Positions 47,360 to 56,698 of a DNA stretch of 64,000 nucleotides are shown in pieces; position 1 is the first letter of the stretch, and each line of letters begins with the position of its first letter. Below the pieces are notes generated by a model. The model did not search any database. It was not told the DNA's origin and saw only the letters and a program-made list of their open reading frames with translations. Location of the stretch: NCBI GenBank assembly GCA_903901045.1, contig CAIUPP010000021.1, forward strand, positions 40,491-104,490, read 5' to 3'. The stretch is from an uncultured Planctomycetota bacterium (GTDB taxonomy: Bacteria > Planctomycetota > Brocadiia > CAIUPP01). The position numbers were made by a program, and so were the translations under genes.

Positions 47360-48313
47360 CTATTCGTTCCCGGCCCGTTGCGAGTCCAGCCGTTCGCGCA
47401 CTTTGGCTCCCAGCGTCATGAGCGTGAAGGGCTTCTGGACGAGGTGGGTTCCCTTCTCCAGAATGCCGTGTTTCGCGATGGCATCCCGGGCGTACCCGGT
47501 CATGTAAAGCACCCGCAGGTTCGGCTTGAGTTGCGCAAGACACTGGTAAAGCTCGCGCCCGTTCATCGTGGGCATCACCACGTCCGTGAGCAGCATGTCC
47601 ATCGGCCCATCGTAGCAGCGGATCGCCTCCAGGCAATCTGGGCCGGAACTGAAGGCCAGGGCGTGATAGCCGAGAATTTGCAGCATCTGGACCGTCAGTT
47701 CCCGCACGAGCGAATTGTCCTCGACCACGATGATCGTTTCATTCCCGCGTTTCGCAACGGCCGGCTGGCCCGCTTCCGTCGCTGCGCTGGCCGCCACCTC
47801 CGCGCAGGGGAAGTAGACGCGGAACGTCGTGCCTCGCCCCGGCACGCTGTCCACCGTGATCACCCCGCCATGCTGCCGGACCGTGCCGTACACGGAGGCC
47901 AGACCGAGCCCCGTGCCCTTGCCGGTCTCCTTGGTCGTGAAGAACGGCTCGAAAATATGCGCCTGCGTCTCGGTATCCATCCCCTCGCCGGTATCGCTGC
48001 AACTCAGGATAATGCAGTGCCCGGGCTGAAGTCCGGGATGCAGTGCCGCGAAGGAATCCGTTATGACTCCCCTGGCGATCTCCAGCAGCAGGCGTCCCCC
48101 CATGGGCATGGCATCCTGCGCGTTGACGGCGAGGTTCAGGAGCAATTGCTCCACCTGGCCCGCGTCGGCGTTGACCAGCGCGGGGCGGGCGCGGGCATCC
48201 AGCGCGATTTCGACATTTTCGTGGATCGTGCGCCGCAGAATCGGCAGGAAACCGAAGATGATCTCCCCCAGATCCACCACCGTCAGTTCCAGCGTCTGCT
48301 TCCGCGCAAAGGC
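47360..48313 (-). CDS. 5'-truncated hybrid histidine kinase (HATPase plus receiver)
   Basis: About 317 residues of genuine kinase sequence. It has a truncated start (AFARKQTLELTVVDLGEI), the HATPase core with N-box LLNLAVNAQDAM, G1 SDTGEGMD, F-box IFEPFFTT and G2 GTGLGLASVYG, then a receiver domain with VVEDNSLV, LLTDVVMPTMNG and the lysine in VQKPFTL. This is the usual FixL/CheA-like hybrid. The dimerisation domain with its phosphoacceptor histidine, and any sensor, are absent. The minus-strand frame stays open to 48988, but those codons are only the shadow of the opposite-strand genes. The conserved part stops exactly where the plus-strand kinase fragment begins, so I treat the gene as broken. 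Confidence 0.75.
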   Translation of the reverse strand, partial: AFARKQTLELTVVDLGEIIFGFLPILRRTIHENVEIALDARARPALVNADAGQVEQLLLNLAVNAQDAMPMGGRLLLEIARGVITDSFAALHPGLQPGHCIILSCSDTGEGMDTETQAHIFEPFFTTKETGKGTGLGLASVYGTVRQHGGVITVDSVPGRGTTFRVYFPCAEVAASAATEAGQPAVAKRGNETIIVVEDNSLVRELTVQMLQILGYHALAFSSGPDCLEAIRCYDGPMDMLLTDVVMPTMNGRELYQCLAQLKPNLRVLYMTGYARDAIAKHGILEKGTHLVQKPFTLMTLGAKVRERLDSQRAGNE

Positions 48314-48575
48314 CACCGGCGACGCGCAGTGGGTCACCGTGCTTACCAGCGATTCGGGGGTTCCGGTTCCCTCGGAAAGCTTCTCGCAGATATTCGACCC
48401 GATGGCGCTCCTGCCGGGGCGCAGGCCGGAGCTCGGCCTCGCGGTGGGCCGCAAGATCATCGAGGCTGCCGGCGGGGGCGTCAGCGCCGAGCGGGACCAT
48501 CTCGCCGGGCTTGCCATTGAGGCGAAACTGCCACGGCAGTCATGGTTGAACGTCAATGAAAGGGCGTCGATATGA
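48314..48575 (+). pseudogene. C-terminal remnant of a second histidine kinase
   Basis: Read on the plus strand, residues WVTVLTSDSGVPVP, then SQIFDPM, then ELGLAVGRKIIEAAGGGV and a final IEAKLPRQ are the G1, F, G2 and C-terminal blocks of a HATPase domain. Everything before G1 (sensor, His box, N-box) is missing. The frame stop overlaps the ATG of the FlgN-like gene by ATGA, so that gene was originally coupled to a full kinase. The fragment abuts the opposite-strand kinase fragment at about 48313. Confidence 0.7.
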
Positions 48576-48997
48576 CCGCGACGGCTCGCACGGGGGCTGA
48601 CATGGCGATGGACATGCTGCTGGAAGGCTATCGCGAGGAAACGCGCCTCTACCGCCTGCTTCTGGAGGTGGCGCGCGAGCAACGCACGACGCTGCTTGCG
48701 CACGGGACGGTGGCGCGCTTTTCCGATCTTCTCGACGCGAAGGAAGACCTCGTGGAGATGATCGGGCAGATCGAGCAGCACCTGGAGTATGCCAAGCGCG
48801 TGGTTCTCTCCCACGGGCCGGCAACGCAGGATGGCTGCGCCGCGCTGGCCGCTATTCTGGACCACGTGACCCAGGTGATTGCCGAAGTGCAGGATATCGA
48901 GGAAGGCAATGCGGCCATGCTGGAACGCCTGACCGGCGTCGCCGCGCCGGGCCGCGAGCTCGCGCAAAACCTGGAAAATAGTCGGCAAATCCGCTAA
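48572..48997 (+). CDS. FlgN-like small helical protein
   Basis: A 141-residue, almost entirely alpha-helical protein. The pattern LLEGYREETRLYRLLLEVAR, then FSDLLDAKEDLVEMIGQIEQ and a long C-terminal helix resembles the FlgN flagellar chaperone family (L-x2-LL-x2-E, then L-x2-LL-x2-K-x2-L). No other flagellar gene is in the window. The ATG overlaps the stop of the kinase remnant by four bases. The role is therefore uncertain. It may be an orphan left by the rearrangement just upstream. Confidence 0.6.
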   Translation: MTATARTGADMAMDMLLEGYREETRLYRLLLEVAREQRTTLLAHGTVARFSDLLDAKEDLVEMIGQIEQHLEYAKRVVLSHGPATQDGCAALAAILDHVTQVIAEVQDIEEGNAAMLERLTGVAAPGRELAQNLENSRQIR

Positions 48998-49299
48998 AGC
49001 CGAAGCCGAAATCGAAGATTATCATAGTGGTCTCCGGCGGCAACACCGCTGGGGACTCCAGTGCGGGAAACGTCGCCCTCTGCCGTGCCGGACAACCCTG
49101 CACTACCGGCCCAACACAAAACCGTGAGCCTCTAGAACGCGTCAGCGCGGACATAGAGCATAAAGAGAGCCCAGGGTTAGTTCGGGTTGACCGCACAGAG
49201 GCAGAGGGCGTTTCCCGCCTCAGGGAAGTGAGTCCTGCGCGTTGCGGGCGTCAGGGGCCCGAACCATTTCCGGTTTGGCTCCACGAGTTGGAATTACTT

Positions 49300-52200
49300 A
49301 TGCGCCACGCGGTCAAGAGAAAGGGGTTCCCGTCGGCCCGAGGGGCGGCTGCAACTCCCGAACCGAGCGGAACCGGCGCGGGAGATTCCGGCGGCCTCCA
49401 CGCCGCTCCGTGTGTCGATCCCGCCCATCCTCCGTCGAGCCTCCAATCCAAGCCCCGCGTCCTCTTCATCGTTGATGCTCCCAACTGGGCGCATGACTTC
49501 AAGACGCAGAACCTCATGAATGCCCTCGGCGGCGATTACTGCATCCGAAAGAGCTACCAGGCGGAGGTCACCCCCGCCGATCTGGATTCGGCGGAGTTGA
49601 TCGTCCTGTACTACTGGCGGCAACTGGGAGGGATGCCGGCGGTCGGTGAGGCGCTTGAACGCAACCGCCGGAAGCTGCTGATGGGCATCTGCTCAAACTA
49701 CGAAATGCAGGGGGAATGGCGCGACGAGGCGCTTGCCGCGTTCTCCCGGTTTGCGCGCGCCCTCTTCGTCAACAACCTGGCGCAGTACAAAGAATTCCAG
49801 CGCCTGGCGGAAGTCCCCGTCTTCTACACCCCCAACGGAGTGGACACGGAGTTCTACCGCCCCGCGCCTGAGCGGAACCGGGATGGCGCGTTGCGCGTCG
49901 GCTGGGCGGGGAGCCTCACGAACCATGGGAACAAGCGGGGCTTCGAGGAGTTCATTCTCCCCGGGGCCCGCGCCGTCGAAGGGGTGGAACTGGCCGTAGC
50001 CGCGCGCGAGGAGAAGTGGCGGACGCCGGAAGAAATGCGCGCGTTCTACCGATCCCTCGATGCCTACATTTGCGCGAGTTCCGAGGAGGGGACGCCGAAC
50101 CCCTGCCTCGAAGCGGCCGCTTGCGGCGTGCCATTGCTCACCACGCGCGTGGGCAACATGCCCGAACTGGTCCGCCACGGAGTGAACGGCCTCTTCATCG
50201 AGCGCGACGTCGACGACATCGCCGAAAAACTCGCCCTCCTCCTCCATAATTCTTTCCTCCGCGAGGAGATGGGCCGCCGCATGCTGGAGTCCATTCGGGT
50301 GTGGGACTGGCGTGCGATGGCGGAGAACTATCGCACCCTGTTCGACACCGTCCTGCGTATGAACGGGCATGGCAATTCAGGCGCGCAGCTCTTCTCCGCC
50401 AGTTCCGACCTCTATCTCGCCAGCACGGACCGCATGGACCGCGTGCTTGAAAACATCGCGGCGGTAAGCGAGTTGAAAACCCCCGCCGTGGACACATACG
50501 CGACGGTGATCGGCGGGATGTCCGGCTTGAACTATCTCCTGAAAGTGAAGTCGGCAGAAGTCGTCTTCTACGATGTCAATGCCTCCGCCGTGGAGTATGG
50601 GCGGATGATCGTGGAGTTGATCCGCCAGTGCCAGGGGCCGAGGGAGTTCATCGGGCGCGTTTTCGGGCGCTCGGTCGAGAATTTTCTTGAGCAGACAGGT
50701 TGCGCCGATCTGACGGTCGAGAACCAGGCGCAATATCTGGCCATGCCGGTGGATGACTGCTTTGTGGCCTCCACGCTTCAGATGTTGTCCCCCTCGGCCG
50801 CGAGAACGTATGAAGAGTGCGTTGTGCCGCACCATGCCGGTAGGACCCTGGAGGGCGCGCGCAACTGCCGCCGGCTGCTCCCCTGCTGGCCGCAGGGGGA
50901 GCGCGTGCCCGTGGGGGCGGGCGAAACCACCGGGGATGACGGCACGGGAACGGGCCGCCGGCTGCCGAACACCAATACCTTCTTCTATGGGCAGGGGTGG
51001 CTGGGTTCGGAGGATTCCTTCCGCCGCGTGAAGGATGCGCTCGAACACGCGCGTCTCCGTTTCGCGCCGATGGATCTGTTCAAGCAGGAGTTGCGCTGCC
51101 TGGGCGACCCTTCCGGAAAGGTTCTCCTGCACGTATCGAATATCGACGACTGGTTCCCCGCGGACTGGAAGCGCCGACTGGCCGATTGGCAGGCGCAGTG
51201 CCTCAGAGCCGGCGGGGAGCTGACGGTTATCACCAGCCACAACGGGTTGCAACGCATCGCGGCGGACCCGCACCTGCGCGCCTATCATGCCGTGGCCCCC
51301 TTCGTGTTCGGAAACGTCGTCGAAGTCACCCGCAAAGTTCCCTGGGGGTTCCACGAGTTCGCCCCCACCAACGTGCAGGTCGACCGATACCTGGAAGGGC
51401 GCTATCCGGCCGACACGACGATCCTGCACATTCTGGTCGGCGAGGGCGCATCGCGCGAAACGTTGCTCAAGGCATATCGCAAGGCGCTGGCGTCGAGCCG
51501 CCGCGTCATCGTTCTCGAACACAACCGCGTTTCCACGGATTGGACGGAGTCCATGAGCAAAAACTTTTTCGCACCCGGCGAACTGCGCGAAACGCTGAAC
51601 TCCGCGGCGGGCGAACTTCCCGCCATGCTCACCGACCTGCGCGTGATTCCCGGCGAGACCGACGGCGCCCGGAACATGGCCGCGGTCATCGACACCGCCG
51701 GCCCGGTCGCGGATATGTCTCCCGAGGCGGCGGAGACCATCCAGCGCGCGGTCGAGGCGGAGCGCCGGCGGGACTTGCCGGCGGCGCTCGAGGGCTACCT
51801 CAAGGCGATGGCCCTGGCCCCCGCCACACCGGGGCTGGCCGAGGCGGTGCAGCGAGTGAAAGAACTCACCTCCGCCAGGCCGGCCGCTGTGGGCGAACCC
51901 GGCGGCGCGGCTTCACCGCGGGAGCAGCCGGCCATTTCACCGCGTTCCCTCCACGGTCAGCCGATCAGCTTCTGCCTCATCACCAATGGCGCGCGTCCCG
52001 GGCATCTCCGGATGGCGATCGAAAGCATCCGGAGTCAGCGCGTGCCCGACTGCGAAATCATCGTCGTCGGCAAGCACCATGACGAGCCGGGGATCCTCTA
52101 CGTCCCGGCTGAGGAGGCGGCGCTGGCCGGGAAACTCGGGGTGCTGCGCAACCTCGCCGTGGATCGCGCGCGGCACGAACTCGTCGTCATCATGGATGAC

Positions 52201-53013
52201 GATATTCTCCTGAGCAAGTCCTGGTACCGCGAATTTCTGGCCTTCGAGGCGGGGTGCGACGTGATGACCTCCTGCATCCTGCTGCCGGACGGCACCCGGT
52301 ATTGGGATTACGCGACCTCGGGCGGGGAGCGGGGGCACCGGCTCCTGCGGCACGACGAAGGCCCGGACGATCACGTTTACATGAGCGGAGGTTGCGCCTG
52401 GGTGATCAGTGCGGCCGCCGCGCGCCGCGTGCGATGGCAGGAGGACCTCGGGTTTTACCAGGGCGAAGACGTCCGGTTTGCCCAGGCTTGCCGGCAGCAG
52501 GGGCTGCGCGTTTGCCACAACCCCCGCGCCACCGCGTGGCACGACGCGCCCGCCTACACCCGCGTGGGGCGGAGCATCTTCCGGCGTCACAACGGGATGA
52601 GCCACCTCTGGGTGCTCTGCGCCCCGGAAGTGCTCGACCCTGAAGAACTGCTCGCGCTGGCCGCGATCAACAGCGCTGAAGGGCGGACGCCCGAGCGGGC
52701 GGACTGCCTTCGCGTGGGCATGGAACTTTACCCCGCCGATCCCCGCTTCCTTGAGCGATGGGCCGAACTCCAGAACGCCAACGGCGGAGATGCCGGCGGC
52801 GATCAGTGGCACTTCGGCGGCCATCCCGACTACCGTTCCCTCGCCGCAACCTTCTTCCCCGGAGCGACTTCCGTGAAGCCCAGCCCGTTCTCTCCCCGCA
52901 TTGCCGAGGCCGGCAAGACGCCGGAGCGGGGGGGCATCCCCCGTTCACTTCCGGGGGGCGGCATCCTCTCCTCCTGGCGCAAAGCCTGCGCGCGCCTTCT
53001 GACTTTGTCCTAG
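49300..53013 (+). CDS. Fused glycosyltransferase: GT4 domain, SAM-binding-like middle, GT2 domain
   Basis: About 1237 residues. A low-complexity N-terminus of 50 residues precedes a GT4-type glycosyltransferase (KPRVLFIVDAPNWAHDF, then SSEEGTPNPCLEAAACGVPL near residue 260). Residues about 365-800 hold a Rossmann-like region (AEVVFYDVNASAVEYGRMIV) resembling SAM-dependent DUF3419/BtaA-type proteins. A short TPR-like helical pair follows. Then comes a GT2/GT-A domain (about 885-1140) with the DxD-type VVIMDDDILLSKSWY and FYQGEDVRFAQAC. It should transfer two kinds of sugar onto one surface glycan. The frame extends to a GTG at 49027, but that extension has atypical composition. I chose ATG 49300, although no good ribosome site precedes either. 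Confidence 0.78.
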   Translation: MRHAVKRKGFPSARGAAATPEPSGTGAGDSGGLHAAPCVDPAHPPSSLQSKPRVLFIVDAPNWAHDFKTQNLMNALGGDYCIRKSYQAEVTPADLDSAELIVLYYWRQLGGMPAVGEALERNRRKLLMGICSNYEMQGEWRDEALAAFSRFARALFVNNLAQYKEFQRLAEVPVFYTPNGVDTEFYRPAPERNRDGALRVGWAGSLTNHGNKRGFEEFILPGARAVEGVELAVAAREEKWRTPEEMRAFYRSLDAYICASSEEGTPNPCLEAAACGVPLLTTRVGNMPELVRHGVNGLFIERDVDDIAEKLALLLHNSFLREEMGRRMLESIRVWDWRAMAENYRTLFDTVLRMNGHGNSGAQLFSASSDLYLASTDRMDRVLENIAAVSELKTPAVDTYATVIGGMSGLNYLLKVKSAEVVFYDVNASAVEYGRMIVELIRQCQGPREFIGRVFGRSVENFLEQTGCADLTVENQAQYLAMPVDDCFVASTLQMLSPSAARTYEECVVPHHAGRTLEGARNCRRLLPCWPQGERVPVGAGETTGDDGTGTGRRLPNTNTFFYGQGWLGSEDSFRRVKDALEHARLRFAPMDLFKQELRCLGDPSGKVLLHVSNIDDWFPADWKRRLADWQAQCLRAGGELTVITSHNGLQRIAADPHLRAYHAVAPFVFGNVVEVTRKVPWGFHEFAPTNVQVDRYLEGRYPADTTILHILVGEGASRETLLKAYRKALASSRRVIVLEHNRVSTDWTESMSKNFFAPGELRETLNSAAGELPAMLTDLRVIPGETDGARNMAAVIDTAGPVADMSPEAAETIQRAVEAERRRDLPAALEGYLKAMALAPATPGLAEAVQRVKELTSARPAAVGEPGGAASPREQPAISPRSLHGQPISFCLITNGARPGHLRMAIESIRSQRVPDCEIIVVGKHHDEPGILYVPAEEAALAGKLGVLRNLAVDRARHELVVIMDDDILLSKSWYREFLAFEAGCDVMTSCILLPDGTRYWDYATSGGERGHRLLRHDEGPDDHVYMSGGCAWVISAAAARRVRWQEDLGFYQGEDVRFAQACRQQGLRVCHNPRATAWHDAPAYTRVGRSIFRRHNGMSHLWVLCAPEVLDPEELLALAAINSAEGRTPERADCLRVGMELYPADPRFLERWAELQNANGGDAGGDQWHFGGHPDYRSLAATFFPGATSVKPSPFSPRIAEAGKTPERGGIPRSLPGGGILSSWRKACARLLTLS

Positions 53014-53164
53014 CCGCGCGCGCGCCGACGCTTGCGTTGCGAGAGCTTTGCCACATAAGATAGTACGAACGCCGGAACTCGACGGGCTTGACCCTGTTGA
53101 GATGCGACGGACAGACTGTTCCATCGCCGGCTGACGGCAAGGCTGTTTATCAAGCAGGCCTGGC

Positions 53165-56100
53165 ATGACCAGAACTGGACGTGGCGATCTCTATTCTCCC
53201 ATCCGGGGCGGGTGGCAGCTTGCTCGAACTCATCTGACCGAGCCGGCGGGCGGCGGAGCTCAAGGAAGTCCGCGCACGCACAGTCGGCCTCTGTTCCCGC
53301 CTTCGGAATTCAGCCTGATCTGGAACAAGGCGGAAATCCGAAAGATCGAATCCAGCCGCGACTATGCGTGGGCATTCCGCCCGCTCGTGCTGGCGTATAA
53401 TGAGCCGCGATTCACGCTGGACCTGCACACGGCAGGGGGGTTGTGCGGCCACTTGATTGCCGGTTTGGCGCAAGGCTCCGGGCCGAGCAAGTGGTTCCAC
53501 GATTGGAACGACCTGGAAGTCTCCTACGTGGACGGGCGCATGGAGTACCGGCTGCGGGATGCCGCATTTCCCGGCGTCACGGTCGCGCTGGAGGCCGTGG
53601 CCCTGGCCGATGCGGTCGGGTTCCTTCTGCACTATGAAATCAGCGGATTGAAGGGGCCCGCTTCGCTCGTGTGGGCCTATGGCGGAGCCTCCGCCTACTA
53701 CACCGGCTATGATTTTGCCAATCCGATGTTCAACTTCGACCCCCGCCATTGCGCCAAGGACACGCTGACATGCAGGAATGGCGTCCTAACGTTGTTCAGG
53801 TCCTTTGACGAAAAGGAACGGCCCGGGCTGGCGCATGTTCTCCCCTCGTGGTGGGCCGCCGTCCAGGTCACGGCGGGCCGCCGGGGCCGGACGGGACTGG
53901 CTGATCCGCGCCACTTCTCCTCGGCTCCCAACGATCTGCTGGCCTCAGCCCGATGGAGCGCGCCTCTCGGCGCGCTGACGGAGACCAACTGCATCGGGCT
54001 TCAGGAAATTCCGCTCGGCGGCGAACGCGTTCGCGGCCAGATCGTAGCGGGCATGGGAGGGAACATCCGCGACGTCATCCGCCGCCCCGCGCAGGCGCGT
54101 CGCGCGGCATTGAAGCGGAACCGCCGAATCGCCGGCACGTTCGTCACGCGCACCCCAGACCCGAGCCTGGACGCCGCCAGTACGATGCAGGCCTTCGCGA
54201 CGGAAGCGCTCTGGGGGGGCGTCACGATCCTCCATGGCGGCTGGTCCTGGCGCGACCCCTATCTGGGCTGGCGCACCTGGTATGGGCCGACCTGCCTGGG
54301 TTGGACCGGCCGCGTCAGGGACGCCATCCGGAATAATATCCGGCTGGCGCTGGTGAGGGACCCCGCCCAGTGCGACTGCGTTGAACCGGAGGACCGCGGC
54401 CGCCTTCGGTCGCTGCTGCCGCATTACATCGAATACTACAACATGAACCTCGTGTTCCTCGACCATGTCCGCCACTACTTCGAGCACACAGAGGACGTGA
54501 CGCTGATGCGGGAGATCTTCCCGGCGCTCGCCGGGATTGCGGACTGGATGAACCGGCGGCTGCAGCCCGAGAACGAAGGGCTTTACGAAAGCGCGCTCGA
54601 TGTGTGCGTCAGCGACCACCATTTCTACATCCGCGGCCAGACCACCATCGCCTCGGCCTACATGCTGCGGGCGCACAACCTGCTTGCGGACGTGGCGGAG
54701 CGACTGGGTGAGAACCCCGCGCCTTTCCGCGAGCGCGCCCGGCTGACCCGCAACGCCATGCAGCGCAAGCTGTGGATGACGCGGCCCGGCGTGTTCGCCG
54801 AATACGTTGACACGCTGAACCATCGCATGCTCCATCCCGAACCCGCCCTGCCGGCCATCTTTCATTCCGCGGAATTCGGCGCCGCCGATGAACTGCAACT
54901 CGTCCAAATGCTGCACTGGGTGGACACGCATTTGGACTCCGTCCGGCCGCCCTATGGCGGGAAGCTGTGGTGGGCGTCCAACTGGTCGCCGAATTACAGC
55001 CATTACGAGCCCAACACCACGGACAACCTCAACTTCGCCCTGACGAACTACCTGGGCGGACGGGGGACTGAAGCGTACGCCATCATCCAGGGGGTCATGG
55101 GGTCCATGTTCGAAGGGCCTCACCCCGGCTGCCTGAGGACCGGCGCGCAGAATGCGGAGTTCGGCGACACCGTCAGCATGTGGGTGCGCACGGTCATCGA
55201 GGGGCTGTTCGGCATTCATGTCAGGCGTTGCGACCATGAGGTCACTCTGTCGCCGCAGTTCCCGGAGGAGTGGCCCGAGGCGGCTATCCGGACGCCGCAT
55301 TTCGCCTTCGACTGGCGGCGTAACCGTGGGGGGATCACCATCTCCTGGGAATCCCCCGTCCGGACTCGCGTTCGCTTGCGGCTGCCGTTGCGCGCGGCCG
55401 CGATCAAACAGGTAACGATCGACGGGAGGAAGGGCGGCTTCAGCCTCCAGGCGGGCGTCGGCTTCTCCTGGCTGCTCGTTGAGACGCCCGCAGGCCGGAA
55501 AGGGGAGATTCGCGTCTCCTACGAACCGGCCTCTCCCGCCCTGCCCTTGGAAATGACCGTGAAGCAGGGGGACTCCTTCGAGTTGAACCTGGCCCAGTGC
55601 GCTGCAGACGATCTTCTCGACCCGCAGAATATCCTGAAGGATGTCTGCATCGTCGATGGCCTCCTGCGCGGCGTCGTCAAGGGAGAGCCGGGACCGGCCT
55701 TGCTGTACCTGTCATCCGCCGGCAAGAAGTGCCCCTCCTGGATCCCCTTGGCAGTGCGCGTTGAGCCGAAGGTTCCGCAGGCGGACCGAAGGTGGGTTCC
55801 GCCCGATGTGCCGGCGCGCGATTTGTCCCGCTGGAAGCTGATTGACCTGCGGGCCGTCTTCAACTCATCGCCGGCCGAGGCCTCGGACCGCGTCTATGAG
55901 GCGGCCCAGCCCCCGCCGCTGCCCGCCACCAAGAACGGCTTCTGGTACTGGCGATACCATCTCACCGGCTACTGGCCGTACACCGCGGCCAAAGGGAAAC
56001 CCGGCGACGCCGCATGGCGCGGCAAGGTCGGCACCGACGGGGTCGCCTGGACGACCGACGGGATTCCGTTCCGGACCGTCAAGGAAGGTCCGAACATTGG

Positions 56101-56587
56101 TATCGTGACCCTGGCGGGGGGCTTTCCCGCGAAGCTGGAATTCCCCGTTCACGCCGCGGGCGAGACGCTTTACCTGATGATCAGCGGCATCACCTTCCCC
56201 GCCCAGAGCCACGTCGCGAACCTGCGCGTGAATCTGCGTTACGCGGACGGGCAGACCGACCGCGCGGACCTTGTCCCCCCGTTCGATCTTAGCGACTGTT
56301 GGGGCAAGTTCTTCGACGATTATGGAGCGGGGACAGAGCAGTTCCACAAGGGGGTCCGCTACATCCCCAGGAAAGTCATCCCTTCCTGCGGCTTCGAGAA
56401 CATCGGCGGCAGGATCGGTCCCGCCGGATCATCTCAGGTCGACGACCCCGCGCAGTGGGTCACCGTGGACACCGAGGCGAAACTTGTGCCGATCACCCTG
56501 CGCCGGGGCGTAGTGCTCGATTCCGTGGAGATCGAGGCCATGGCGAACGACGTTATCTTCGGGGTTATGGGAGCCACAATTGTGTGA
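53165..56587 (+). CDS. Six-hairpin glycosidase-like protein
   Basis: A 1140-residue protein without a signal peptide. An N-terminal beta-sandwich (about 40-330) is followed by an (alpha/alpha)6 barrel (about 340-720) with ALWGGVTILHGGWSWRDPYL, LMREIFPALAGIADWMNRRL and NYSHYEPNTTDNLNFALTNY, then two beta-rich domains to the end. The architecture resembles DUF4450 and GH63/GH78-type six-hairpin enzymes. I cannot name the exact family. Candidate acids are those in the VEPEDR and YEPN segments, but this is a guess. It sits 152 bases after the glycosyltransferase. An efficient terminator follows. Confidence 0.68.
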   Translation: MTRTGRGDLYSPIRGGWQLARTHLTEPAGGGAQGSPRTHSRPLFPPSEFSLIWNKAEIRKIESSRDYAWAFRPLVLAYNEPRFTLDLHTAGGLCGHLIAGLAQGSGPSKWFHDWNDLEVSYVDGRMEYRLRDAAFPGVTVALEAVALADAVGFLLHYEISGLKGPASLVWAYGGASAYYTGYDFANPMFNFDPRHCAKDTLTCRNGVLTLFRSFDEKERPGLAHVLPSWWAAVQVTAGRRGRTGLADPRHFSSAPNDLLASARWSAPLGALTETNCIGLQEIPLGGERVRGQIVAGMGGNIRDVIRRPAQARRAALKRNRRIAGTFVTRTPDPSLDAASTMQAFATEALWGGVTILHGGWSWRDPYLGWRTWYGPTCLGWTGRVRDAIRNNIRLALVRDPAQCDCVEPEDRGRLRSLLPHYIEYYNMNLVFLDHVRHYFEHTEDVTLMREIFPALAGIADWMNRRLQPENEGLYESALDVCVSDHHFYIRGQTTIASAYMLRAHNLLADVAERLGENPAPFRERARLTRNAMQRKLWMTRPGVFAEYVDTLNHRMLHPEPALPAIFHSAEFGAADELQLVQMLHWVDTHLDSVRPPYGGKLWWASNWSPNYSHYEPNTTDNLNFALTNYLGGRGTEAYAIIQGVMGSMFEGPHPGCLRTGAQNAEFGDTVSMWVRTVIEGLFGIHVRRCDHEVTLSPQFPEEWPEAAIRTPHFAFDWRRNRGGITISWESPVRTRVRLRLPLRAAAIKQVTIDGRKGGFSLQAGVGFSWLLVETPAGRKGEIRVSYEPASPALPLEMTVKQGDSFELNLAQCAADDLLDPQNILKDVCIVDGLLRGVVKGEPGPALLYLSSAGKKCPSWIPLAVRVEPKVPQADRRWVPPDVPARDLSRWKLIDLRAVFNSSPAEASDRVYEAAQPPPLPATKNGFWYWRYHLTGYWPYTAAKGKPGDAAWRGKVGTDGVAWTTDGIPFRTVKEGPNIGIVTLAGGFPAKLEFPVHAAGETLYLMISGITFPAQSHVANLRVNLRYADGQTDRADLVPPFDLSDCWGKFFDDYGAGTEQFHKGVRYIPRKVIPSCGFENIGGRIGPAGSSQVDDPAQWVTVDTEAKLVPITLRRGVVLDSVEIEAMANDVIFGVMGATIV

Positions 56588-56653
56588 GCAATCCCCTCTT
56601 TGTCGGGACTCCTGCGCGGCATCCCGCCGTTTATGGCGCGGCTGCCCGCGAAT

Positions 56654-56679
56654 GCGGCTATCGACCGCCGCTTTTTTTT
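56654..56679 (+). terminator. Rho-independent terminator
   Basis: GCGGC (56654-56658) pairs with GCCGC (56667-56671) across an eight-base loop and is followed directly by eight T residues. It ends the six-hairpin gene. This is the only hairpin with a proper T-run that I found in the window. Confidence 0.6.
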
Positions 56680-56698
56680 CTGATGAAGGAAGTGCGAC

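Noticed and set aside
48314..48988. Extension of the minus-strand kinase to 48988
   Set aside because: Those codons overlap the plus-strand kinase remnant and the FlgN-like gene and show no kinase sensor or dimerisation motif.
49027..49299. N-terminal extension of the giant glycosyltransferase to GTG 49027
   Set aside because: The first 91 residues have no domain or signal peptide, and no ribosome site supports the GTG. I kept ATG 49300 as more likely, but not certain.
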